NCBI GenBank assembly: GCA_965227335.1
Contig: CBDDFV010000012.1
Location: 372,001 to 436,000, forward strand
From: CBDDFV01 sp965227335
GTDB lineage: Bacteria; Planctomycetota; Phycisphaerae; Phycisphaerales; SM1A02
Length of the DNA stretch: 64,000 bases
Direction of reading: 5' to 3'
Positions 34,844 through 44,187 of this stretch are shown piece by piece. The notes beneath the pieces are model-generated. The model saw only the letters and a program-made list of their open reading frames with translations, was not told the DNA's origin and searched no databases. Both the position numbers and the translations under genes were made by a program. The first letter of the stretch is position 1. Every line of letters begins with the position of its first letter.

Positions 34844-36085
34844 ATGCCGACCCACCCGACTGCCGTTCTTCGTCGCGCCGCCGCGCTCGCCCTCGTCGCG
34901 TCCGTCGTCACGCTCACCGGCGCGTTCGCCGCAATCGTGGAACCGCCCACCGGGGCGGACGACACGCCCGCCGCGATCGCGCGGGGCGTGGAGATCCTGC
35001 TGGACATGCAGGAGGGCGACGATCGCGCGGAGTGGCCGTACGAAGGCGTCTACCGGGTGCGCGGCGAGAACGGGCGGGAGATTCCGATCGGGTACCGCGT
35101 GGGCGGGACGGGCATCTGCGTCGCCGCGCTGCTCGATGCGCCCGGCTACGTCGACGATCCCGACCGTCAGGCCGCGGTCGCTCGCGCCGTCGAGTTCATC
35201 TGCGTATCGACCGACCACCCGCTGATGTCGGAGCGTGAGTACGCGGCGGGTTACGACGTGCGCGGCTGGGGCTACTGCTACGGCGGCTGGGCGCTGCTGC
35301 GTCTCCGGGCCGCCAGCGCCGTGCCGGACGATCTGGCGGACGCCGTCGACGCCGCGATCGCGTTCTATGTCGACGCGGTGCAGAAGACCGAGATTCCCCG
35401 GGCGGGCGGATGGAACTATGCGCGTCCGCAGGGACGTGAGAAGCCGGGTCGATCGTCGCCGTTCATGACCGGCGCCGCGCTGCAGATGCTCTTCGACGCT
35501 CGCGCGCAGGGCGAATCGGTGTCGGACGCGGTGATCGAGCGGGGTCTCGACGCGCTGGAGCGTTCGCGGACGGCGGCGGGCGCGCACGTGTACGCAGGGG
35601 CGGCGAACGAACGATCGCGCGATCGGGTGCCCGGGGCGGTGGGGCGGATGCTGATCGCGGAGTCGACGTTGATGCTGGCGGGGCGCGGCGGTCCGGACCG
35701 CGTGCGGGCCGCGCTGGACGCGTTCATCGTCCACTGGGACTGGCTGGATCAACGTCGTGCGCAGAACGGGACGCACATTCCACCGTACGGGATCGCGCCG
35801 TATTACTTCTACTTCGCACATTACTACGCCGCGCAGGCGATCGAACTCCTGCCCCCCGGCGAGCGGGCGGAGTACCGGCGGCGGGTGCACGAGTTGATCT
35901 TCCGCAACCGGCTGGCGGACGGCGGCTGGAACGACCGAGTGTTTCCGCGGTCGAGGAACTACGGCACGGCGATGTGCATGCTCGCCCTCGCCGCGCCGGA
36001 GGCGCCGGCCCCGGCGTCGTGGTCGGCGTCGGACGACACGCCCGGCGGACCGGCTACGGCAGCGCCGGCCAGCTCTCCAGAGTGA
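34844..36085 (+). CDS. Exported terpene-cyclase/prenyltransferase-like repeat protein
   Basis: A 413-residue protein with a signal peptide of about 27 residues. The rest is an alpha-toroid-like series of helices with conserved-looking turns: IARGVEILLDMQEGD, GIGYRVGGTGICVAALLDA-like sequence, YDVRGWGYCYGGWALLRL, PRAGGWNYARPQ, LADGGWNDRVFPRSRNYGTA. The glycine-tryptophan turns (GGW, GWNY) resemble PFTB/QW repeats of squalene-hopene cyclases and prenyltransferases. The acid motif DxDD of true cyclases is not seen, so catalysis is doubtful; such exported toroids are common in Planctomycetes. Its 3' end overlaps the convergent gene at 36054 by 32 bases. Confidence 0.65.
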   Translation: MPTHPTAVLRRAAALALVASVVTLTGAFAAIVEPPTGADDTPAAIARGVEILLDMQEGDDRAEWPYEGVYRVRGENGREIPIGYRVGGTGICVAALLDAPGYVDDPDRQAAVARAVEFICVSTDHPLMSEREYAAGYDVRGWGYCYGGWALLRLRAASAVPDDLADAVDAAIAFYVDAVQKTEIPRAGGWNYARPQGREKPGRSSPFMTGAALQMLFDARAQGESVSDAVIERGLDALERSRTAAGAHVYAGAANERSRDRVPGAVGRMLIAESTLMLAGRGGPDRVRAALDAFIVHWDWLDQRRAQNGTHIPPYGIAPYYFYFAHYYAAQAIELLPPGERAEYRRRVHELIFRNRLADGGWNDRVFPRSRNYGTAMCMLALAAPEAPAPASWSASDDTPGGPATAAPASSPE

Positions 36086-37907
36086 CCATGGCGCGGGAGA
36101 GGTTCGCGAGGAGATCATCGGCCCGCCACGACGGCGTGGGGTGCGGCGAGGTCTCGATCGTGTCGAGTCCCGCGTGCCCGCGGACGAAGGCGAAGGCGGA
36201 GACGACGACCGGCGGCGGTGCATCGAACGCGTCCGGATCGGGCGCGACCGGAATCGACTGCCCGTCCAGCCATGACGCGGGCAGCGTGACGCGGGCGTAC
36301 CAGCGGTCGGCGTACGATTCGCGTCGGATCGCGAGCGTGGAATCCGCCCCGCCCTGCAGAACGTTGGGGTCGCCGACTTCGGGAATCACGAGCACGACCC
36401 GCGCCCGGCCGCGCGGCCCGATCACGAGACCCACGCCCTCCTGACCGGCGAGATCTTCCAGACGCGACACGACGCCGGCGGTCGACGTGGGGGCCGGCGG
36501 GGCGGACGGGGCCCGCAGGCATTCGAAGAACAATTCCCACCGCCGATGCGCGGCGCGAAGCGTGATGACCGTCAGCCCCGCCGCGCCGATGACCGCGCCG
36601 ACGCCCGCTGCTTCGCGCAACGTCAGGGGCGGAGCGGGCGGCGGGAACACGATGCGAGGGGGGCGGGCCTCGGCCCACGGCCGGCGGAAGAGCCGCCGCG
36701 TCTCGATCGCGCCGTCCACTTCGATGAGGAGTTCATCGCCCGCATCCGGCGCGGGTTCGAGGGTGCGTCCCGCGATGAGTTGCTCCGCCTCCGACGGCGT
36801 TTCCGCCTGGAGCGCCATGCCGGGGCGGTCGATCGTGACCCGGGTGACGGCGTGCGGGGGCGCGGAGGCGGCGATCGGGATGTCATCCGGCCGTTGCGCC
36901 CAGGTGAAGCGGAGGACGCGCCGCGTCGCCGCGCCGTTCGCGACGGCCAGCCGCACCTGTCCGCCCGATTCGTCCTCGGTCCAGATCTCCATTCGGGTCT
37001 GGGCGTCGGACCACGCCAGGGCGGCGCGGGTCATGGCGTCTTCATCGCCGGGGTCGAGCAGCGTCCGCAGCAGGCCGCCGGTGGCGATCGGGTCGATCGA
37101 CCACACGCCGAGTTCGGTTCCGTCGTCATCCCGACACGTCGTGGTGAGGGCGCGTCGGCACGCATCGGCGACGCCGCGACTCGACGCCGCCAGCCGGGCC
37201 AGGCCGGCCCGCCACAGATCGGCGTAGTACGACGCGACGGCCGCGGCGGGCGGTTCGAAGCGGTCGAGCGTGGGCGGCGCGGCGTCGGCGGCGTCCGCCA
37301 TCAGGGCCCACCGCCAGTGTTCGAAGGGCGAGAAGGGATCGGGTCGGTCCGGTCGGCGTTCGACCGGCCACGGCGCCGCGCCGGCGTCGGGCGGGCCGGG
37401 CGCCTCGATCCAGCGGGGACGGATCGTCGCGCCGCCGCACGTGATCTGCGCCCCGACTTCCGCCGGGGGGCGGGCGACGAGGTAGGGGCCCGCGGCCTGG
37501 TCGACGGCGTCGACGGCGTCGAGGAAGACTTCGTCGGGTTCAATCGCACGGATGATCGCGTCGCGGGGGTCGGTGGTCCAGTGCGGCGTGAGCGGGGGGT
37601 CGGCGGGTTCGATCACGATGATTTCGCCGTCGAACGTCTGCGCGCCGTCGGTGAGGGTGACGCGACGGGGCCAGCCGGCGGCGGGTCGACGAGGGACGAG
37701 CGGGGTCAGCAGCACGCCGCCGCGAACCGCGAGCGGTCGACCCGCGGCGAGTCGGAGATCCGCCCCCGGCTGACGCGTCGCCGCCCGGGCGCTCGTCACG
37801 CCGGGCGCGATCAGCAGCCACGAGGCGGCGCCGACGAACGAGCGTCGACTCCATTCCGTGCGGGCGTCGGCGCGTGGGCGCGGGTTGTCCGGGGGGCTGG
37901 TCATCAT
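36054..37907 (-). CDS. Tat-exported protein of unknown function
   Basis: A 617-residue protein (start at one of two adjacent ATGs, 37907 or 37904; a further upstream start at 37949 is also open). The N-terminus has a twin-arginine signal, EWSRRSFVGAASWLLIAPGV, ending near SARA. The following 400 residues are rich in proline, aspartate and arginine and match no family I know. A hydrophobic segment (AAGVGAVIGAAGLTVITLRA) occurs near residue 440. A final soluble part includes EGVGLVIGPRGRARVVLVIP. Tat export implies folding, perhaps with a cofactor, before export. The 3' end overlaps the convergent gene at 34844. Confidence 0.6.
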   Translation of the reverse strand: MMTSPPDNPRPRADARTEWSRRSFVGAASWLLIAPGVTSARAATRQPGADLRLAAGRPLAVRGGVLLTPLVPRRPAAGWPRRVTLTDGAQTFDGEIIVIEPADPPLTPHWTTDPRDAIIRAIEPDEVFLDAVDAVDQAAGPYLVARPPAEVGAQITCGGATIRPRWIEAPGPPDAGAAPWPVERRPDRPDPFSPFEHWRWALMADAADAAPPTLDRFEPPAAAVASYYADLWRAGLARLAASSRGVADACRRALTTTCRDDDGTELGVWSIDPIATGGLLRTLLDPGDEDAMTRAALAWSDAQTRMEIWTEDESGGQVRLAVANGAATRRVLRFTWAQRPDDIPIAASAPPHAVTRVTIDRPGMALQAETPSEAEQLIAGRTLEPAPDAGDELLIEVDGAIETRRLFRRPWAEARPPRIVFPPPAPPLTLREAAGVGAVIGAAGLTVITLRAAHRRWELFFECLRAPSAPPAPTSTAGVVSRLEDLAGQEGVGLVIGPRGRARVVLVIPEVGDPNVLQGGADSTLAIRRESYADRWYARVTLPASWLDGQSIPVAPDPDAFDAPPPVVVSAFAFVRGHAGLDTIETSPHPTPSWRADDLLANLSRAMVTLESWPALP

Positions 37908-37988
37908 GGAAAAAGGAAGGCGCGGCGTCAGACGAAGGACACTTCGCACGTCTTCGTCTGGCGGTTCGATGATCGTCGCGGGATCACG

Positions 37989-39530
37989 CTACTCGCGTTC
38001 GGCGGCGTCGTCGAATCCGTCCTCGTCGGCGAACTCGTCCTCGAAGGAGGCCTCCGGGATCTCGACGGGGGCGGGGGCGGATTCCGCTCGTTCTCGATCG
38101 GCGGCCCCGCGTCGGCCTTCCTGCTTGAGTTCGTTCAGCGACTTCCGCTTGCGTTTGGAGAACAGCAGTCGGATGGGCACTTCGCTGAACGGCAGCGCTT
38201 CGCGGAGCCGGTTCATCAGGTAGCGTTCGTACCGGCCCTTGAAGATGGTCGGTTCGTTGACGACGAGGGAGATCGTGGGCGGCGCCACGTCGATCTGGGC
38301 GGCGTAGAAGAGTTTCGCCTGCGTGCCGAGCCGCGACGACGGACCGCGCTCGCCCAGGATGCTGGTCACGACGTCGTTGAGTTCGCCGGTGCTCACCCGG
38401 TGATGGGTCTGTTCAAAGAGATTGAACGCCATGGCGACCGCTTCGTTGATCCCCTCGCCGTCCTTCGCGCTGATGCACACGAGCGGGGCGTAGTCGAACC
38501 CGCGGAGCTGTTCCGTCATGTACTGGACGTAATCCTCGAGCGAGACGCCGCGATCGTACGCGACATCCCACTTGTTGATGACGAGGACGGTCGGCTTGTG
38601 CTGTCGCTGCAGTTCCTGCGCGAGTTTCTGGTCGACCTGGGAGACTTCCTCGCTGGCGTCGATGAGGAGCATGGCGACATCGGCCCGCCGGATCGCCTGC
38701 AGCATGCGGTGGTAGGCGTAGTACTCGATCTGGTCGGCGAAGGACTTCTTGCGCCGCAGTCCCGCGGTGTCGATCGCGAGCATGCGTCGGCCCTCGATCT
38801 CGAAGCGGACGTCGACCGCGTCGCGGGTGGTGCCGGCGATCTCGGAGACGATCACGCGGGGCTCGCCGGCGAGGGCGTTGATCAGGGTCGACTTTCCGGC
38901 GTTGCGTTTGCCGACGATCGCGATCTTCATTTCCGGCTCGGCGTCGGGCGCATCGTCGTCGGGAGTGATCGCGAAGTAGATCTTCTCGAGGAGACGCCGC
39001 CACTGGAAGCCGGAGGTGGCCGAGATGCAGACGGGTTCGCCGAAGCCGAGGCCGGCGGATTCGAGTCCGTGGGCGATCCAGGCGTCGTTGTCGACCTTGT
39101 TGGCGACGGGAATCACGCGGTCCGCCGCGCCCTCTTCCCGCAGGATCCGGGCCACGGTCTGGTCGAGGGTGGTGACGCCGGCCTGGGCGTCGGTGATGAA
39201 GAGGATGACGTCGGCTTCGGCCCGGGCCGCGCGGATCTGGGCTTCGATATCGGGGGTGAGTTCGGCGAGATCGGCCCCGATCTCGTTGAAGCGTCCGCCC
39301 TCGGCGGTATAGACGCCGTAGCCGCCGGTGTCGGTGAGTTCCGCCACGCGGGCGGGCGTGCCTTTCGGGGTGTCGATCGGGGCCTCGAGTTCGATCACCG
39401 TCGAGACGCGGTCCCGGGTGACGCCGGGCGTCGGGTCGACGATCGACACCCGCCGGCCGGCGAGGCGGTTCAGCAGACTGGACTTCCCGACGTTGGGGCG
39501 ACCGACGATGGCGATGCGGGGGAGGGACAT
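37989..39530 (-). CDS. der: Ribosome-assembly GTPase Der (EngA)
   Basis: A 513-residue protein with the two consecutive GTPase domains that define Der. Domain 1 has GRPNVGKSSLLNRLAG (residues about 10-25), DTGG and NKVD. Domain 2 has GKRNAGKSTLINAL, DTAGLRRKK and NKWD. A KH-like C-terminal domain follows (AKLFYAAQIDVAPPTISLVV, RYLMNRLREALPFSEVPIRL). The tail beyond it is acidic and longer than in E. coli. Der is essential for 50S ribosomal subunit maturation. Convergent and divergent neighbours suggest it is transcribed alone. Confidence 0.96.
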   Translation of the reverse strand: MSLPRIAIVGRPNVGKSSLLNRLAGRRVSIVDPTPGVTRDRVSTVIELEAPIDTPKGTPARVAELTDTGGYGVYTAEGGRFNEIGADLAELTPDIEAQIRAARAEADVILFITDAQAGVTTLDQTVARILREEGAADRVIPVANKVDNDAWIAHGLESAGLGFGEPVCISATSGFQWRRLLEKIYFAITPDDDAPDAEPEMKIAIVGKRNAGKSTLINALAGEPRVIVSEIAGTTRDAVDVRFEIEGRRMLAIDTAGLRRKKSFADQIEYYAYHRMLQAIRRADVAMLLIDASEEVSQVDQKLAQELQRQHKPTVLVINKWDVAYDRGVSLEDYVQYMTEQLRGFDYAPLVCISAKDGEGINEAVAMAFNLFEQTHHRVSTGELNDVVTSILGERGPSSRLGTQAKLFYAAQIDVAPPTISLVVNEPTIFKGRYERYLMNRLREALPFSEVPIRLLFSKRKRKSLNELKQEGRRGAADRERAESAPAPVEIPEASFEDEFADEDGFDDAAERE

Positions 39531-39613
39531 GAGCGGCCATTGTAGGCCGGCCGATCCGTGAAGTCGGCGCGTCGCGTTCCGACGCGTCCTTCGGGTAGGC
39601 TGTCCCGATCCCC

Positions 39614-42283
39614 ATGACGACCGATCCGCCCGTCGCCGCCGCTGTCAACGCCGCCCCCGCCGTTCCATCGGGACGCGCGGCGTTCACCTACATCGTCTTC
39701 TTCCTGTCGGGCGTCGCCGGTCTCGGGTACGAGATCGTCTGGTCGCGGATGTTCGCGGTCGGGCTCGGCCACGAACTGGCGGGGGTGCTCGCGATTCTCG
39801 CCGCGTATTTCGGGGGGTTCGCGGTCGGCGCGTTTCTGCTCGACGGGCGGATCAGCCGCTCGCGGACGCCGGGCCGGTGGTACGCGGGACTGGAGCTGGT
39901 GATCGGCGTGTGGGGCGTCGCGACGGTGTGGCTGGTGCCGCAGGTGGCGGAATGGTCGACCGGCCTCGTCGGCGTCGATCCCGCCCCCTGGCGACAGTGG
40001 CTCGTCGCGTTCGGCGTGCCGTGGCTGACGTTCCTCCCCGCGACCGCGGCGATGGGCGCGACCTTGCCCGCGATGGACCGGTTCATCACGCGTCTGTTGC
40101 GCGACGGTCGACAACTCGCCGGCGTCTACGCCGCGAACACCGGCGGGGCGGTCGTCGGCGCGATGGCGAGCGCGTTCGTGATCATCCCGCTCGTCGGTTT
40201 CCGGACGACGGTGCTGACGCTCGCGGCGTTCAACATCTTCTGCGCCGCCGTGACGTGGTTTCACCTCGCCCGCCACGAGGAGACGCGGGGCGAGGTCGGG
40301 ACCGGCGTGGAGCAGCCGCTGCCGCTCGGACGCATCAACAGCGCGATCTTCATCTCCGGATTTCTCGGCGTCGGCTACCAGGTGCTCGGCGTCCGTGTGA
40401 TGGCGCAGGTGCTCGAGAACACGATCTACAGCTTCGCGTCCGCGCTCGGGGTGTTCCTCGCGACGAACGCGATCGGGGCGGCGTTGTATCAGCGCTTTCT
40501 GCGGACGCGTCCATATCCCGCGACGTTGGCGGGGCTCGTGCTCGCGTTGTCGCTGTCGTGTCTCGCCGGACTCGCGATGCTCTACGGCGCGCGGTCGATC
40601 TACGAGGGCGTCTACGCGACGCTCGGCGGAGGATCGGTCGGATCGATCGCGGGCGAGGTCGTGCTCGCGGCGGCGGTGTTTGCCGCGCCGGCGGCGATCA
40701 TGGGCGGGTTGTTCACGCATCTCGCGATCGGCGCCCGTCGACCCGGCGGCGGCGTGGGACGGGCGCTGGGACTGAACACGCTCGGCGGCGCGTTGGCGCC
40801 GATCCTCTTCGGCGTGGTGCTGGCCCCGCTGGTCGGTTCGCGGCTGGCGTTGTTGATCGCGGCGTGCGGCTACGTGGTGATTCTGCTCCCGGGGCGGCCG
40901 GCGCTCGCGGCGACGCCGGCGGCGGTCGCGGTGCTGATGGCGTTCGCGTTGCCCCCGCTGCGTCTCGTCACGCCGCGCCCCGGCGGACAGGTGCTCGAAT
41001 ACCGCGACGGCGTGATGGCGGCGGTGGCGGTGGTGAGCGACGCGGGGACGGGCCGGTACCTCAAGGTGAACGATCGTTTTTCGATGGGCGGGATCTCCGG
41101 GCCCGATCGGCAGCGTGATCTGCCCGGCGTGTTTGCGGAGCGTCGGCAGGGGCAGATTCCGCTGCTCATGCACGCCGATCCGAAGCGGGCGCTGTACCTC
41201 GGGCTCGGTTCGGGCGTCACGATGAGCGCGGTGAAGGCGCACCCGGGGCTGGAGGCGGTCGGCGTCGAACTGCTGCCCGAGGCGGTGGAGCTCCTCGGCG
41301 AATTCGATCCCTGGTCGATCAGTCCGGATGACCCGAACGTCACGCTGCTCGTCGCGGATGCGCGGCGGTACGTGCAGGCGACCGATGAGACCTTCGACGT
41401 CATCGTCGCCGATCTCTTCCATCCCGCCCGCGACGGGGCCGGGGCGTTGTACACGGTCGAGCACTTTCGCGCGATTCGCGATCGGCTCGCGGCGGACGGG
41501 CTGTTCTGCCAGTGGCTGCCGCTGCATCAACTGGACGAGGCGACGATTCGTCTGATCGTGCGCACGTTCCTCGAAGTCTTCCCGGATGCGCAGGCGGTGC
41601 TCGCGCATTACAACGTGGAGACGCCCGCCCTCGGGCTGTTCGGGTTCACGGGCGATCCGACACGACCGAGCGACTGGCTGACCACGCGTCTGGCGGACCG
41701 GCCGTCGCTGGCGCAGCCGGTGCTCGAGCTGGGGCTGGACTCGCCGTACAAGTGGTTCGGCACGTTCTTCGCTTCGGGCGAGACGCTGCAGGCGTTTGCG
41801 GGAGCGGGGCCGTTGAACACGGACGATCATCCGCGGGTGATCTTCATGGCGCCGCGCCTCGCGTACGAGCGGGCGACGTCGTACGGGCGGTTGCGGGCGT
41901 TGCTGGACCTGCGGGGTCCGGATGATCACGCGGCGTTCATTGCGCCGCCGGCGTCGGGCCGGATGGACCGTCGATTCCTGGATCGGATGCGGGCGTATCT
42001 GGACGCCCGCGACGTGTTCCTGCAGGGGATCATCGCGTGGGCGGACGGGCGTCGTCCGGAGGCGTTCGAACGATTGTTCGAGAGTCTCGCGATGAGCACG
42101 GACTTCACGACCGCGTATCCGACGATTCTGCAGTTTGCGCAGTTCGTCTATCCCGAGGATCGCCAGCTGGGCGAGAGCGTACTGGTGCGACTGCACGCCA
42201 CGGATCGTTCGAATCCGACGGCGCGAAACGTGCTGGGACAGTTGCGTCAGCGGTATCCGATGACGCCCGCCGCCGGGCGCTGA
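39614..42283 (+). CDS. Membrane protein fused to a spermidine-synthase-like methyltransferase-fold domain
   Basis: An 889-residue protein. The first 420 residues carry about ten hydrophobic segments in a transporter-like layout beginning IVFFLSGVAGLGYEIVWSRM, which is typical of the 'spermidine synthase with membrane region' family. Residues about 440-790 are a Rossmann-fold domain with LGLGSGVTMSAVKAHPGLEA (cofactor site near residue 525), EAVGVELLPEA and DVIVADLFHPARDGAGALYT, then FCQWLPLHQLD. This fits the aminopropyltransferase fold. The C-terminal 100 residues are helical. It may make polyamines or related compounds at the membrane; the actual reaction is not known for this fusion family. 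Confidence 0.82.
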   Translation: MTTDPPVAAAVNAAPAVPSGRAAFTYIVFFLSGVAGLGYEIVWSRMFAVGLGHELAGVLAILAAYFGGFAVGAFLLDGRISRSRTPGRWYAGLELVIGVWGVATVWLVPQVAEWSTGLVGVDPAPWRQWLVAFGVPWLTFLPATAAMGATLPAMDRFITRLLRDGRQLAGVYAANTGGAVVGAMASAFVIIPLVGFRTTVLTLAAFNIFCAAVTWFHLARHEETRGEVGTGVEQPLPLGRINSAIFISGFLGVGYQVLGVRVMAQVLENTIYSFASALGVFLATNAIGAALYQRFLRTRPYPATLAGLVLALSLSCLAGLAMLYGARSIYEGVYATLGGGSVGSIAGEVVLAAAVFAAPAAIMGGLFTHLAIGARRPGGGVGRALGLNTLGGALAPILFGVVLAPLVGSRLALLIAACGYVVILLPGRPALAATPAAVAVLMAFALPPLRLVTPRPGGQVLEYRDGVMAAVAVVSDAGTGRYLKVNDRFSMGGISGPDRQRDLPGVFAERRQGQIPLLMHADPKRALYLGLGSGVTMSAVKAHPGLEAVGVELLPEAVELLGEFDPWSISPDDPNVTLLVADARRYVQATDETFDVIVADLFHPARDGAGALYTVEHFRAIRDRLAADGLFCQWLPLHQLDEATIRLIVRTFLEVFPDAQAVLAHYNVETPALGLFGFTGDPTRPSDWLTTRLADRPSLAQPVLELGLDSPYKWFGTFFASGETLQAFAGAGPLNTDDHPRVIFMAPRLAYERATSYGRLRALLDLRGPDDHAAFIAPPASGRMDRRFLDRMRAYLDARDVFLQGIIAWADGRRPEAFERLFESLAMSTDFTTAYPTILQFAQFVYPEDRQLGESVLVRLHATDRSNPTARNVLGQLRQRYPMTPAAGR

Positions 42284-42684
42284 GCGAACCCGGGGCGGGC
42301 GCGATGCGACGCCCCGAGGCGGACGAACAATTGCTCGTCCGGGGAGCCCTCGGGACGCCGGCGCTGGATGTCGTCAGGAAAAACGCGGCGGCGCGACCGA
42401 AAGACGCGGACGCCGGCCGGCGGTCCCTCAATCGCCGACCGGGTCCCGTGCGTCTTTCGCTGATTGTGATCAGCGGGGTGGATCGACGGCGGTCGAGGCG
42501 CGGCCGTCATCGAGGCGCTCCCTCCGCGGGCGTCGCGATGCGGTCGTCAGATCGACCGGTTCGATCCGAACCAACACACGTCCCGGGCGCGGCGGTCTGT
42601 CGGACCGCGCGGAAAAAAACCCCGATCGAGGATCGGGGTTGAGCGCAAGGAAGCCTGATGGCCGGATCGGGGACTGTCGTCGGC
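42284..42684. other. Intergenic region between convergent genes
   Basis: This 401-bp stretch between two convergent stops has no supported gene. A 7-bp GC hairpin (42291-42297 with 42310-42316) close to the stop at 42283 may end the plus-strand transcript. The minus-strand terminator at 42613 is the only strong element. Confidence 0.6.
42613..42640 (-). terminator. Rho-independent terminator after the MscS gene
   Basis: On the minus strand the perfect 10-bp stem AACCCCGATC/GATCGGGGTT with loop CTC is followed by a run of T's (A's at 42613-42619). It lies 45 bases after the stop at 42685. Confidence 0.94.
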
Positions 42685-43959
42685 TCAGGTCTTGTCCGGC
42701 ATGTGAACGTCCATCTGCGGGTACGGGATGGAGATGTCCTCGGCGTCGAGACGCTCCTTGATGGACTTCATGAGATCCCAGCGGACCTCCCAGTAGTCGG
42801 ACGTTCGGGTCCACGGCCGCACGACAAAGTTGACGGACGAATCCGCGAGTTCGTGCACCTTGATGTTGGGGGCGGGATCGTCGAGGACCTTCGGATGCGC
42901 CTTGACGACTTCCTCGAGGACCGAGGCGGTCTTCTGCAGGTCGTCGTCGTAGCCGACGCCGATGGTGAGATCGATCCGACGCGTGTCGTTGCCGGTGACG
43001 TTGGTGATGACGTCGCCCCAGATCGCGTTGTTGGGCACGATGATGACCTGGTTGTCCGCGGTGGTGATCGTGGTGGAGACGAGGGTCATCTGTTTGACGG
43101 ATCCGGAAACGCCGGCGGTGCTGACCCAGTCGCCGATGTCGAAGGGTCGGTAGAGGAGGATCATCACGCCCGCCGCGAAGTTGGAGAGCGTGCCCTGCAC
43201 CGCGAAGCCGATGATGAAGCCGGCGGCGCCGATCGCCGCGAGCATGGGCCCGATGTTCACGTCAAGCTGACCGAGGGCGACGATGATCCCGATCAGGATC
43301 ACCGTCTTGCGTACGAGGCCGATGAGGAACGCCTCGAGCAGGGCGGACATCTTCTGCTCCATCGCGAGGGCGCGGCGGAGGATGCGGGCGACGATGCGGG
43401 CGAGGATCCAGAACGCGATCAGGATCACCGTCGCGGCGAGAATGCGCCGCAGCCACTTCAGTCCGCCTTCGGTCGAGAGCGACCAGGTCTTGATGGTCGC
43501 CCAGAGCGCGGCGGGGTTGAGCACGTCGACCTGGATCTCGGTCGCGGCGATGATGTACTTCTTCTGGGTCTCCGCCTCGCCGCCCTTGTTCTCGAATGCG
43601 ATGAGCGTGCGGTTGGCGCGTTCGGCGAGCTTCGATCGCAGGGCGAGTTCGTCCGCGAGCGCTTCGTCGGTGGCGCCTTCGAGTCGTCGTTCGGCGATGG
43701 TCTTCGCGCAGTCCTCGATGGCGTCGACCCACGCGTTCAGCTCCGCCTCGAGCGCGTCGACCCGCATCGGCTTGTGCCGGATGGCGAGTTCGTCGAGCGG
43801 GACGTCGGGGTTGACGACGACGTCCGGGGGGGCGGCCTCACCGTCCTGAGCCAGAACGGGCGGCGCGGCGAAGAGAGACAACACCAGCGCCGCCGCGAGC
43901 ACGACGGGAGCGACGAAGGGAAGAGAGCCGGGGCGGCCGACACATCGCGTACGCATCAT
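42685..43959 (-). CDS. MscS-family mechanosensitive channel
   Basis: A 424-residue protein. The ATG at 43959 is preferred because GAGGAA lies six bases before it. A signal peptide (ending VLAQD) is followed by a periplasmic coiled-coil region of about 110 residues. The transmembrane segments are TVILIAFWILARIVARIL, FLIGLVRKTVILIGIIVALG and the pore helix AAIGAAGFIIGFAVQGTLSN. This last one carries the GxxxG pattern of MscS helix TM3. The beta domain follows (RPFDIGDWVSTAGVSGSVKQ, VIIVPNNAIWGDVITNVTGN), then the alpha-beta domain. It shares the core with the channel at 3321 but lacks the BON domain and has a coiled coil instead. It acts in osmotic shock protection. Confidence 0.93.
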   Translation of the reverse strand: MMRTRCVGRPGSLPFVAPVVLAAALVLSLFAAPPVLAQDGEAAPPDVVVNPDVPLDELAIRHKPMRVDALEAELNAWVDAIEDCAKTIAERRLEGATDEALADELALRSKLAERANRTLIAFENKGGEAETQKKYIIAATEIQVDVLNPAALWATIKTWSLSTEGGLKWLRRILAATVILIAFWILARIVARILRRALAMEQKMSALLEAFLIGLVRKTVILIGIIVALGQLDVNIGPMLAAIGAAGFIIGFAVQGTLSNFAAGVMILLYRPFDIGDWVSTAGVSGSVKQMTLVSTTITTADNQVIIVPNNAIWGDVITNVTGNDTRRIDLTIGVGYDDDLQKTASVLEEVVKAHPKVLDDPAPNIKVHELADSSVNFVVRPWTRTSDYWEVRWDLMKSIKERLDAEDISIPYPQMDVHMPDKT

Positions 43960-44052
43960 TCGATTCCTCAATCCGGGACGTTCTTAATTCGGGCGCTCTG
44001 GGCAAGACAGGCGAGCCCGCCCGCTCGCGACCGACGAGGCGGCATGATAAAC

Positions 44053-44086
44053 GCAGCCGGCCGCTGCGGAGAGCAGGGCCGGCTGC
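44053..44086 (-). terminator. Hairpin after the VIT-vWA gene
   Basis: A perfect 10-bp stem GCAGCCGGCC/GGCCGGCTGC with a 14-base loop, about 100 bases after the stop at 44188 on the minus strand, followed there by GTTTATC. Confidence 0.6.
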
Positions 44087-44187
44087 ATGCGGGGGGGAGA
44101 GGAGATCAATGAAGAGGGTGCGGGATCGTCGTCGCGGTGCGTTGTCGCCGGCTGCGGGGGGGGGTCAGCGGCGTCCGCGTCGGGAGA

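Noticed and set aside
42037..42642. Open frame of 201 codons across the end of the spermidine-synthase-like gene
   Set aside because: Mostly a shifted reading of the real gene; the remainder is arginine/glycine-rich and runs through the minus-strand terminator.
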